From Tsuneonella litorea (lineage in GTDB: Bacteria > Pseudomonadota > Alphaproteobacteria > Sphingomonadales > Sphingomonadaceae): a DNA stretch of 64,000 nucleotides. The translations under genes were made by a program, and so were the position numbers. This document shows, in pieces, positions 43,725-51,987 of this stretch. The stretch is from contig NZ_JAOAMV010000005.1 of assembly GCF_025154015.1 (NCBI RefSeq), forward strand, positions 186,001 to 250,000. Direction: 5' to 3'. Numbering within the stretch: the first letter of the stretch is position 1; the number at the start of each line of letters is the position of its first letter. Under the pieces are notes generated by a model. That model was given only the letters and a program-made list of their open reading frames with translations, did not search any database and had not been told where the DNA came from.

Positions 43725-44245
43725 AGCGAAAGTATGTCCCGAGTCTCGCGGAAATAGAGCGTGCCGCTGGCGGTGTCCGTGACCGTCACCTCATGACGGA
43801 CATAGCGCCGCCCGCGCTTCTCGTACTTGTCGGTTGCCACGGTGGTGATCCGCACAGTCGACCCTACCGGAATCGGTTCGAGGATCTCGGAATCGTGGAA
43901 GGTATGAATCGATCCGATCGCAAACGGTTTCGTATGATCGAACTGCACCGAGAGAACAAAGTGCGATACCAGCAACGGCGGAACGATTGCACCGCCGAAC
44001 GGCGATTCGCCCGGGATGCGCCAGGTGTTCATTCGCCACCCTTCGTACCACGGATTGTAGTCCTCGACCCCGTCGGCATAGAGAATGACGAGTTCGGGCG
44101 TCAGCTCGATCTCGCGCGAGAGTTCGTCGCCGATCTCGACCATGTCCCAGTACGTCTGCGAACCCTGCTCAAGGCCATCGATGAAGGCGCGTGTCTGGGC
44201 AACCTGGATCGGGCTCATCGGCTTTAGGGCGTCGGTGGCATTCAT
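43721..44245 (-). CDS. MaoC/FAS1-like hotdog dehydratase subunit A
   Basis: 174 residues with a hotdog fold of the FAS1-type N-terminal dehydratase kind (QTYWDMVEIGDELSREIELTPE, then GAIVPPLLVSH). In steroid side-chain pathways two such half-hydratases form a heteromeric enoyl-CoA hydratase tied to the DUF35/aldolase pair. Here it sits between subunit B and DUF35, which fits. It starts 21 bp after subunit B. Confidence 0.82.
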   Translation of the reverse strand: MNATDALKPMSPIQVAQTRAFIDGLEQGSQTYWDMVEIGDELSREIELTPELVILYADGVEDYNPWYEGWRMNTWRIPGESPFGGAIVPPLLVSHFVLSVQFDHTKPFAIGSIHTFHDSEILEPIPVGSTVRITTVATDKYEKRGRRYVRHEVTVTDTASGTLYFRETRDILSL

Positions 44246-44266
44246 CGCGGCGATCCTCCGTTCACT

Positions 44267-44701
44267 TCACACGCCGACATCGGCTTCCGCCCAGCCGACG
44301 GTCTTCTTCTCGCCCGCCTCGTTTTCGCACCAGATGTCGATCTTGAAGCGATAGCCACCGCCCTTGGGTGTCTTCTCGCTCACCACCCCACGACACACGA
44401 TCACCTCTTCCGCCCTCGTCGAGGCAACGTACTTGCAGACCATTCGCGCATTGCGAAACATCGCTGCACCGAGGTGGTTGACACACATCTCGGCAAGGTA
44501 GGCGGAAGACATTTCCCCTGTCTGGATCGGCGCGTCCAGCCCGGTTTCGGCCGCATAAACCGGGTCCCAGTGGTTCGGATTGAAGCGGCCCCACAGGCGC
44601 GAGCCCATGAGCTGAATCGCGGCCTTCTTGAAGATGGGGGCCAGTTCGAAGCCGACCGGCGTGTCCCGGTCGATCGGAGCGAAACGCGGGTCGGCGGACA
44701 T
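44267..44701 (-). CDS. MaoC-like hotdog dehydratase subunit B
   Basis: 144 residues from MSADPRFAPID, preceded by AAGAGA. The hydratase-2-like region is NPNHWDPVYA; its N-H-W-D-P resembles the active-site N-x-x-D-x-x-P-x-H block of MaoC proteins, though less complete. It is the first gene of the hydratase-DUF35-thiolase operon. The open frame upstream is spurious and crosses the operator. Confidence 0.8.
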   Translation of the reverse strand: MSADPRFAPIDRDTPVGFELAPIFKKAAIQLMGSRLWGRFNPNHWDPVYAAETGLDAPIQTGEMSSAYLAEMCVNHLGAAMFRNARMVCKYVASTRAEEVIVCRGVVSEKTPKGGGYRFKIDIWCENEAGEKKTVGWAEADVGV

Positions 44702-44761
44702 GGCATCTCTTGCAGCGGCGAATGGTAACGAGGAACGTCCATGTCGGTCTCTCACAAAGTT

Positions 44762-44779
44762 GTCAACGGTAACGTGGAA
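44762..44779. promoter_or_regulatory. Operator site 10 (TetR-type palindrome, second subtype)
   Basis: GTCAACG-GTAA-CGTGGAA, 60 bp upstream of the first gene of the hydratase/aldolase operon. Differs from site 8 by one base. Confidence 0.7.
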
Positions 44780-45461
44780 ACCTTCATGAAGGCACGGAAC
44801 CGTTGGAACGCGATGTGCTAGGAATGTCGGACTTGAATCGAGGGTCAATCGATGGATCGGCGCCGATAAGAGCTGATACCTGTCACGCAATGCTAAAGGG
44901 ATTATGGTGTTGCGGCACGCGCAGAGAGCAGCGCTGCAAACGAAGCTTTCAATCGCAGCGAAAAATTCGTTCAAGAAAGAACGACAATAAGAGATGGATG
45001 TTCTGTTGCAGGATCGGGAGCCGGTTCACCTTAAGGAACGCAGTGCGCAAAGATTCAAATCGGCATCAGCGATGACTCGCCACAGACTTGATCGACAGAC
45101 TGCGAGGATATCATTTGGGAACGGGTCGTCCACTGAATCGCCGCGTCACACTCCCAGAAGTGGGCGGCCTCCTATCGGCACAGAACACGCCGTTGGAGTC
45201 AATTATGACCAAATGTATGACTTACTGAACGAGTGGTCAAAATATCACGGAAAACCAGAGATTCGAGGCGGACACCCTCTCCGCCAGCTGCTTTCGGTTG
45301 AGCGCTGTAGAACTCTCCCGTCACTATCGATCGGTTTTCGCCCAGGGGCCGAAGCCGGCTTTCCGCTCGCGCGCCTTGGCTCGCGGTGTCCGAGCAGCTC
45401 CGCGGACTGATCGGTCTCGAGGACCAGAGACGCGTGGCTTCGGATCGACAGGCGCGGTCCG
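44780..45461. other. Gene-poor, less GC-rich stretch at island edge
   Basis: About 680 bp without a gene I can support. From 44800 to 45270 it is visibly richer in A/T than the surroundings and has only short, unconvincing open frames. One, 44994-45410 on the plus strand, would give 138 residues but resembles nothing I know and runs through attR. It may be the decayed end of the mobile element. 45289-45461 is normal GC and forms the purU 3' flank. Confidence 0.6.
45273..45288 (+). other. attR candidate
   Basis: CACCCTCTCCGCCAGC, an exact copy of the tRNA-Ser 3' end (11569-11584) in the same orientation, without the rest of the tRNA. It lies where composition changes back to that of the core genome. 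Confidence 0.7.
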
Positions 45462-46316
45462 TCAGTTGGCGAAGACGACGGTGCGGTGACCGTTGATGAA
45501 GACGCGGCCTTCAATATGCATCCTGACTGCCCTTGCCAGCACACGCCGCTCGACGTCCCGCCCCTTGGCGACGAGATCGTCCGGCTCGTCTCGGTGGCTG
45601 ATCGCTTCGACGTCCTGCGCGATGATCGGCCCTTCGTCGAGATCGGCGGTCACGTAATGCCCGGTCGCACCGATCATCTTCACCCCGCGCTCGTGCGCCT
45701 GGTGATAGGGCTTGGCACCCTTGAAGCCGGGCAGGAAACTGTGGTGAATGTTGATGCACCGGCCCGAAAGAAACCGCGCCATCTCGTCCGACAAGATCTG
45801 CATGTAGCGCGCCAGCACGACCAGCTCGGCGCCGGTCTCCTCGATCAGCGCGCGAACCCGGGCTTCCTGTTCCGGCTTCGTATCGCGCGTGATCGGCAGG
45901 TGATGGAACGGGATGCCCGGCGATATCCGCGGATGATTCTGCTCGGCCGGGTGGTTGGAGACGATCGCGACCACGTCCATGTCGATCTCGCCGATCCGCT
46001 TGCGATAGAGAAGGTCGATCAGGCAGTGATCGAACTTGGATACCATGATCAGGACCTTGGCCGGCACGGCGCAGTCCCGCAGGTCCCATTCCATCCCGTA
46101 CTCGCGCGCGATCGGAGCAAATCCATCGCGCAGCAGGTCGAGCGAGCGATCCGCGGGGTCGAACACGATGCGCATAAAGAAGCGTTCGGACAGGCGGTCC
46201 TCGAACTGCTGGGCATCGAGGATATTGCCCCCTGACGCGGCCAGATAGCTCGAAACGCGCGCGACGATGCCGGGCCGGTCGTCGCATGCGATGCGCAGGA
46301 TGAATTTGCAGGTCAT
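45462..46316 (-). CDS. purU: Formyltetrahydrofolate deformylase
   Basis: 284 residues. An N-terminal ACT domain (ACDDRPGIVARVSSYLA) precedes a formyltransferase-like domain with the catalytic Asn189, His191 and the downstream Asp in ADLDEGPI; INIHHSFLPGFKGAKPYHQA is the signature. PurU hydrolyses 10-formyl-THF to formate and THF, balancing one-carbon pools. AAGGAATTACGGC precedes the ATG. It is the first core gene beyond the island and is divergent from an MFS gene. Confidence 0.95.
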   Translation of the reverse strand: MTCKFILRIACDDRPGIVARVSSYLAASGGNILDAQQFEDRLSERFFMRIVFDPADRSLDLLRDGFAPIAREYGMEWDLRDCAVPAKVLIMVSKFDHCLIDLLYRKRIGEIDMDVVAIVSNHPAEQNHPRISPGIPFHHLPITRDTKPEQEARVRALIEETGAELVVLARYMQILSDEMARFLSGRCINIHHSFLPGFKGAKPYHQAHERGVKMIGATGHYVTADLDEGPIIAQDVEAISHRDEPDDLVAKGRDVERRVLARAVRMHIEGRVFINGHRTVVFAN

Positions 46317-46472
46317 GCCGTAATTCCTTCGCGTGACGAGGACTGCAGCGCATTGCCCTTGATCCAGCGCGCCGCCCTTTCGAGGTCGCCGATCGAATAA
46401 GAATGCAACCTTGCGGTCAAGATCGTTCCCCCGGGACAGGAACGGACACCCGGTCGCTCTGGTTGATCGATC

Positions 46473-47693
46473 GTGATCGGCCCCATTCTTTCCGCCCGCA
46501 GCATTCTCGTCGCGATCTTCATGTTCATGGGCGGCAGCGGGTTCGTTGCCAGCCTGGTCAGCCTGCGGCTTGAAAGCGGCGGAAGCCGGGCGTCGACCAT
46601 CGGCTTGATTGCCACCGCCTACTTCGCCGGGTTGACGATCGGATCCCTCCGGGCGCTCCCGATCATCCGGCGGGTCGGGCACATCCGCACCTTCGTTGCG
46701 GCCGTCTCCCTGCTTTCCGCGAGCACGCTCTCGTATGCGCTCTATCAGCACACGGCGCTGTGGGCAGCACTCCGGTTTCTAGACGGGCTCTGCGTTGCGG
46801 GCGTTTTCGTCTGCCTGGAAAGCTGGCTCAACACGAGGGCCGAATCAGTCACGCGTGGCGCGATCCTGGCCGCCTACATGATCGCGTTATATGCGGGGCA
46901 GGCAGCGGGCCAGTTCTTGCTGAACCTCAACGCGCATCCATCGGTGCCGTTCATCGTTTCGTCCCTGCTGATCTCGCTCTCGGTCCTGCCGATTGCGCTG
47001 ACACGCTTGGAAAGTCCGGCGATCATGGGCCATTCGGCGATGACGGCGCGCGAACTTCATGCGGCATCGCCGCTCGGCATCGTAGGGGTGGGCGTAACCG
47101 GCCTGATCCTGGGCGCGTTCTATGCCCTTGGCGCGGTCTACGCCCAGCGGTTGGGCGTGCCCCTCTCCTCCACCGCCTTCTTCATGTCCGTTGTGATCGC
47201 AGGGGGAGTCGCGCTGCAATGGCCCATCGGCTGGCTTTCCGACCGGATCGACCGGCGCCGGGTCATCGTCGGCACATTTGCCGGAGCCGCAGCGGTATCC
47301 GGTGGTCTCGCGATGATCACGACTTCTGGCCCGGGCCTGATGCTCATGGGAGCGGCGTTCGGCGGGCTTGCCTTTGCGCTCTACCCGCTCTGCGTCGCCC
47401 ATACCAACGATCACCTCACACCCGATCAGCGGGTCGGCGCCAGCGGCGGGCTTGTGCTGGTCTACTCGATCGGCGCCGCGGCCGGTCCCATCGGGAGCGC
47501 AGGAGCGATGATGCTGCTGGGTCCGGGAGGACTGTTCGTCTTCGTCGGCTTCTGCGCGGCAGCGGCCTTCGCGTTCGGCATCTGGCGGCAAATCCGCCGC
47601 GCGCCGATCCCCGAGGACCTCCAGCAGCCGTATCAGGCGTTACCGCGCACCACCGCGGTGGCCGCTGCGCTCGACCCTCACTCCGCCGGGTAG
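46473..47693 (+). CDS. MFS transporter (YcaD-like)
   Basis: 406 residues with twelve predicted helices. The N-terminal half contains YFAGLTIGSLRALPIIRRVGHIR and the second half GWLSDRIDRRRVIVG, both loop 2-3 type MFS motifs. The overall form is that of the YcaD/CsbX group of unknown substrate. The start is GTG with a weak ribosome site; ATG at 46519 would remove part of helix 1. It may be co-transcribed with the BCCT gene 113 bp downstream. Confidence 0.85.
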   Translation: MIGPILSARSILVAIFMFMGGSGFVASLVSLRLESGGSRASTIGLIATAYFAGLTIGSLRALPIIRRVGHIRTFVAAVSLLSASTLSYALYQHTALWAALRFLDGLCVAGVFVCLESWLNTRAESVTRGAILAAYMIALYAGQAAGQFLLNLNAHPSVPFIVSSLLISLSVLPIALTRLESPAIMGHSAMTARELHAASPLGIVGVGVTGLILGAFYALGAVYAQRLGVPLSSTAFFMSVVIAGGVALQWPIGWLSDRIDRRRVIVGTFAGAAAVSGGLAMITTSGPGLMLMGAAFGGLAFALYPLCVAHTNDHLTPDQRVGASGGLVLVYSIGAAAGPIGSAGAMMLLGPGGLFVFVGFCAAAAFAFGIWRQIRRAPIPEDLQQPYQALPRTTAVAAALDPHSAG

Positions 47694-47806
47694 CGATGCC
47701 GGGCAATCGATCGCGGTATCCGCAAAAAAAACCCGATGGGCTTGCAACCTCCGCCGGTCCCCTGCGTTGGCGTGATGGGCGCGAAGCAGTCGAGAAGGGG
47801 AGAATC

Positions 47807-49792
47807 TTGACCGGTCCGGTCCGCAATCCAGCATCTTCCGGCACGAGCCCGCGGATGCAGGTCAACGCGCCGGTCTTCTTCACTTCCGCCTTACTGATCC
47901 TGACTTTCGCGCTCGTGGGCGCGCTGTTTCCCCGCCAGGCCGGTGACGTCTTCGGAGCGGCGCAAGCCCTGATCGTCGAGGACTTTGGCTGGTTTTACAT
48001 CGCTTCGGTCGCCGGCTTCCTGATTTTCGTCATATTCCTCATGATCAGCCGATACGGCGACGTGAAGCTTGGCCCTGACGAAAGCGAGCCCGAGTACAGC
48101 TATCTCTCGTGGTTCGCGATGCTGTTCAGCGCGGGCATGGGTATCGGGTTGATCTTCTTCGGGGTTGCCGAACCGATCCAGCATTACGCCAATCCGCCGA
48201 TCGGCGAGGGTGGCACGGTCGAGTCCGCAAGACAGGCGATGGTGCTGACCTTCTTTCATTGGGGCCTGCACGCCTGGGCGATCTACATAGTGGTGGGCCT
48301 GGCGCTTGCCTATTTTTCCTTTCGCCGGGGGCTGCCGCTGACGATCCGTTCGGCGCTCTATCCGCTGATCGGCGACCGCATCTATGGCCCCATCGGGCAT
48401 ACGATCGACATCTTCGCGGTACTTGGCACGATGTTCGGAGTGGCGACTTCGCTCGGTCTCGGCGTCCTGCAGGTGAACGCGGGATTCAGCTATCTCCTCG
48501 GTGTCCCCGTATCGATCACGGTGCAACTGATCTTGATTGCGGTCATCACCGGCCTTGCCACGATGTCGGTCGTGCTCGGCCTTGACAGGGGCGTGAAGCG
48601 CCTGTCCGAGCTCAATATCGTGTTGGCGGTGCTGCTTCTCGGCTTCGTTCTTCTGGCAGGATCTACCGTCTTTCTCCTCCAGGCGTTCGTCCAGAACATC
48701 GGCGCCTATCTCGGCGCGGTCGTCCAGCGGACCTTCCGCATGTACGCGTACGAGCCAAATCCGTGGCTGGGCGATTGGACGCTGTTCTACTGGGGCTGGT
48801 GGATCGCGTGGTCGCCATTCGTCGGGATGTTCATCGCGCGGATATCGCGCGGCCGGACGATCCGGGAGTTTGCCGCAGGGGTGCTGCTGGTCCCCGTCCT
48901 GTTCACCTTTCTCTGGATGACGGTCTTCGGCAATACGGCCATCTCGCTTGACATGAACGGGCTCGCCCCGATCGCGCGCACGGTGACCGACAACCTGCCG
49001 GTCGCACTGTTCGAAACGCTCGCGCAGTTGCCTCTTTCCGCGATTACCTCGGGCCTTGCCACGTTGTTGGTGATTACCTTCTTCGTCACCTCCGCGGATT
49101 CGGGGGCACTGGTGATCGACATGATCAGTTCCGGCGGGTCAGAGGATCCCCCGGTCTGGCAGCGCATATTCTGGGCCGCCTGCGCCGGAGGCGTCGCCGC
49201 CGTGTTGTTGGTGGCCGGCGGCCTGCAGGCGCTTCAGACCGCCGCCATCGCCAGTGCGCTCCCGTTCACCGCGGTGATGATCTTCATCAGCTACGGGCTC
49301 TACCGTGCGCTCAACACGGAGCGCACCGGCGCTCTCGCCGACCTCAGCCTGGCACGGCCCGCCGCGCCGCTTCCCGCGCTTGGCTGGCAGCAGCGCCTGA
49401 CGTCGATATTGCACCATCATCCCCAGGAGGACATCACCCGCTTCCTCGGCGACACCGCGGCGCCCGCGCTGAAGGCCGTTGCCGCGGAAATGCAGGAGCA
49501 GGGCCTGGTGCCCGAGCTGTGCGAAGATGCCGACCATCTGGACCTGACTGTCCCGCATGGCGAACGCGGCGCTTTCCGCTACTCGATCCGCAGTCGCCCG
49601 TTCCTGCTGCCCAGTTTCGTCTGGGCGGAAACGCCCAAGGCCCATGACGCGGAGCCACGCCATTATCGGGCGATGGCGAACACCTCGGAGGGCGACCAAC
49701 CACACGATGTGACCGGCTTTTCGCGGGACCAGTTGATCAACGATCTTCTGAACCGGTACGCGCGATTCCGCCACGCCCGGCGGATCGCATGA
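47807..49792 (+). CDS. BCCT family betaine/carnitine/choline transporter (BetT-like)
   Basis: 661 residues from a TTG start that has an excellent AAGGGGAG ribosome site; ATG at 47855 is the alternative. Twelve helices, with the family signature FYWGWWIAWSPFVG, and a long cytoplasmic C-terminal domain of about 140 residues as in BetT. It imports betaine, choline or similar quaternary amines, often for osmoprotection. The frame is open for another 349 codons upstream across the MFS gene, which is an artefact of GC content. Confidence 0.9.
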   Translation: MTGPVRNPASSGTSPRMQVNAPVFFTSALLILTFALVGALFPRQAGDVFGAAQALIVEDFGWFYIASVAGFLIFVIFLMISRYGDVKLGPDESEPEYSYLSWFAMLFSAGMGIGLIFFGVAEPIQHYANPPIGEGGTVESARQAMVLTFFHWGLHAWAIYIVVGLALAYFSFRRGLPLTIRSALYPLIGDRIYGPIGHTIDIFAVLGTMFGVATSLGLGVLQVNAGFSYLLGVPVSITVQLILIAVITGLATMSVVLGLDRGVKRLSELNIVLAVLLLGFVLLAGSTVFLLQAFVQNIGAYLGAVVQRTFRMYAYEPNPWLGDWTLFYWGWWIAWSPFVGMFIARISRGRTIREFAAGVLLVPVLFTFLWMTVFGNTAISLDMNGLAPIARTVTDNLPVALFETLAQLPLSAITSGLATLLVITFFVTSADSGALVIDMISSGGSEDPPVWQRIFWAACAGGVAAVLLVAGGLQALQTAAIASALPFTAVMIFISYGLYRALNTERTGALADLSLARPAAPLPALGWQQRLTSILHHHPQEDITRFLGDTAAPALKAVAAEMQEQGLVPELCEDADHLDLTVPHGERGAFRYSIRSRPFLLPSFVWAETPKAHDAEPRHYRAMANTSEGDQPHDVTGFSRDQLINDLLNRYARFRHARRIA

Positions 49793-49834
49793 GCCTGGGG
49801 CACCCTCCGCATCGCGACGATCGGGATGTGCCAT

Positions 49835-49848
49835 TGTAACCGGTTGCA
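49835..49848. promoter_or_regulatory. LacI/GalR-like operator upstream of GH97
   Basis: TGTAACCGGTTGCA, near-palindromic around AACCGGTT, 46 bp before the GH97 start. The same core occurs at 56047. Confidence 0.6.
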
Positions 49849-49893
49849 TGACAGGGGCGGACGGCTATTCTGTCGGCTTGGTTCGGGGAGAGA

Positions 49894-51987
49894 ATGATGT
49901 TCGGCAAGCAAGGGCGGCACTTAGCCGTGCGCCCGTGGGGGATGGCGGCAGCGTGCCTTTTCGCGGTCGGCGCGGTCGATCCCGTTTCGTCGCCCGGACG
50001 CGCGGCCGAAACCCCGCCCTCCCACCGGCAATGTTCGCCCAACGGCCGCCTGTGCTTCACCCTGGCGGTCGCCGGGGGTAACGCCACCTGGTCGCTCGAG
50101 CGGGACGGTGCCCCGGTCATCGCGCCCTCGCAGATCGGCTTCCTCCTTCGCGGTGCGGGAAAGTGGGAACACGGGCTTGTCCTCGGCGAACCGGTCCGCG
50201 CGCGCCGCACGGTCACGTGGGAACAGCCGTGGGGCGAGAGCCGCTTCGTCACCGACGATCACCGCGAAATGTCGGTTCCGATCACCGAGCAGGGCAAGAC
50301 CAGGCGGACCATCGTGCTCGTCGCGCGGGTCTTCGACGACGGGGTCGGGTTCCGCTTCGCATTCCCGGATCAGCCGCAACTCGCCGATGTCCGGATCGAC
50401 GAGGAACTCACCGAATTCAATCTCGCCGGAAAGGCCCAGGCATGGTGGATTCCGGGCGGAGAATGGAACCGGTACGAATACCTTTACAAGCAGACGCCGG
50501 CCGAAGCGGTGACGACCGCGCACACGCCGATAACCTTTCGCCGAGCTGACGGGCTGCACGTCGCGATCCACGAAGCGGCGCTGGACGACTACAGCGGCTT
50601 CTGGTTGCAGCGGATCGAGGACCAGCGGTTCCGCACCCGGCTCGCGCCGTCGTCGCAGCCGTGGAAGGTCCGGCGGGCCGCGCCGTTCGAAACCCCGTGG
50701 CGGGTGGTGCTGGTGGCGGAGGACGCGCCGCAGCTCTACGCGGCCGCCGACATCATCCTCAACCTCAACGAACCCAGCCGGATCGCCGACACCAGCTGGA
50801 TCCGCCCCCACAAGTACGTCGGCATCTGGTGGGCAATGCACCTCGACAAGTGGAGCTGGAACGCGGGGCCGAAGCACGGCGCGACAACCGAGCACGCGCG
50901 TCGCTACATCGACTTCGCCGCCCGGCACGGGTTCGGATCGGTGCTGGTCGAGGGCTGGAACGAGGGCTGGTGGAGCGAAAGCGGCCGCAACTTCAAGTTC
51001 GCCGCCGCCTATCCCGATTTCGACATGGATGCGGTCAGTGCCTACGCCAGGGCGCGGGGCGTGGAACTGATGGGTCACCACGAGACGGCCGGCAATGCAG
51101 GCCTTTACGAACGCAACCTTGCCCAGGCGTTCGACTATTACCGCAAGCACGGCGTCCATGCGGTCAAGACGGGATATGTCGCCGATGCGGGCGGCGTGCT
51201 GCGCGAGGACCCGGACGGGACCGAGCAGTGGGAATGGCACGACGGGCAGTTCATGGCCCGCCATCACGTCCTCGTCGCGAAGGAGGCCGCCAGGCGCCGG
51301 ATCGCGATCAACGCGCACGAACCGATCAAGGACACCGGGCTGCGGCGCACGTGGCCCAACCTGATGAGCCGGGAAGGCGCGCGGGGTACCGAGTACATGG
51401 CCTGGGGCGAGCCGCCCAACCCGCCCAGCCACGAGCCCACCCTGGTGTTCACGCGTATGCTGTCCGGCCCGCTCGACTACACGCCTGGTATCGTCAGCCT
51501 CGAGGGCCGGGGCGGGCGCCCGATCCCCAACACGCTTGCCCGTCAACTGGCCGATTACGTCGTGCTCTATTCACCGCTCCAGATGGCAGCGGACCTGCCG
51601 GAAAATTACGCGAAGGCACCCGATGCGCTGGCCTTCATCGAGCGCGTGCCGGTCGACTGGGAACGGACCCGTGTGCTCAGCGGGCAGATCGGCCAATTCG
51701 CGGTCGTCGCGCGCCAGCGGCGGGGCGGGCAGGACTGGTGGCTCGGCGGGGTGACCGATGCCGCGCAGCGCACGGTCCGGGTCGACCTGTCGTTCCTTCC
51801 GGCCGGCAGGCGCTATACGGCGGAGATCTGGCGCGACGGGCCGGACGGGGGGATCGAGGGCAACCGGTTCTCGATGGTTCGCGAAAAGCGGACGGTTACC
51901 GCTGCCGACTCGCTTTCAATGGTGATGGAGTCCGGCGGCGGATTCGGCATCGCGCTGACCCCGCGCGATGGCCGCGGGCGACGCTAG
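49894..51987 (+). CDS. Glycoside hydrolase family 97 protein (alpha-glucosidase-like)
   Basis: 697 residues with a signal peptide, an N-terminal beta-sandwich, the catalytic barrel (KYVGIWWAMHLDKWSW to SREGARGTEY) and a C-terminal beta domain. Glutamates E397 (HHET), E476 (HEP) and E500 (TEY) fit the inverting, calcium-dependent SusB branch rather than the retaining alpha-galactosidase branch (family knowledge). GGGGAGAG precedes the ATG. Its 3' end overlaps the convergent sulfatase gene by 72 bp. Confidence 0.88.
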   Translation: MMFGKQGRHLAVRPWGMAAACLFAVGAVDPVSSPGRAAETPPSHRQCSPNGRLCFTLAVAGGNATWSLERDGAPVIAPSQIGFLLRGAGKWEHGLVLGEPVRARRTVTWEQPWGESRFVTDDHREMSVPITEQGKTRRTIVLVARVFDDGVGFRFAFPDQPQLADVRIDEELTEFNLAGKAQAWWIPGGEWNRYEYLYKQTPAEAVTTAHTPITFRRADGLHVAIHEAALDDYSGFWLQRIEDQRFRTRLAPSSQPWKVRRAAPFETPWRVVLVAEDAPQLYAAADIILNLNEPSRIADTSWIRPHKYVGIWWAMHLDKWSWNAGPKHGATTEHARRYIDFAARHGFGSVLVEGWNEGWWSESGRNFKFAAAYPDFDMDAVSAYARARGVELMGHHETAGNAGLYERNLAQAFDYYRKHGVHAVKTGYVADAGGVLREDPDGTEQWEWHDGQFMARHHVLVAKEAARRRIAINAHEPIKDTGLRRTWPNLMSREGARGTEYMAWGEPPNPPSHEPTLVFTRMLSGPLDYTPGIVSLEGRGGRPIPNTLARQLADYVVLYSPLQMAADLPENYAKAPDALAFIERVPVDWERTRVLSGQIGQFAVVARQRRGGQDWWLGGVTDAAQRTVRVDLSFLPAGRRYTAEIWRDGPDGGIEGNRFSMVREKRTVTAADSLSMVMESGGGFGIALTPRDGRGRR

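Noticed and set aside
13026-44701. Steroid degradation cluster
   Set aside because: The aldolase-like module resembles steroid side-chain systems, but no ketosteroid dehydrogenase, KshAB or HsaC-type ring genes are present.
45265-45290. Second tRNA gene at attR
   Set aside because: Only the 3' 14 bases of the tRNA plus CCA-adjacent bases are present; the anticodon and D arms are missing.
44994-45410. 138-codon plus-strand frame at the island edge
   Set aside because: No recognisable homology, and it crosses the proposed attR into core DNA with an abrupt change in composition; most likely not a gene.
46760-47806. Extra 349 codons in front of the BCCT transporter
   Set aside because: They run through the MFS gene in another frame and show no family similarity; the TTG with a strong ribosome site at 47807 is the sensible start.
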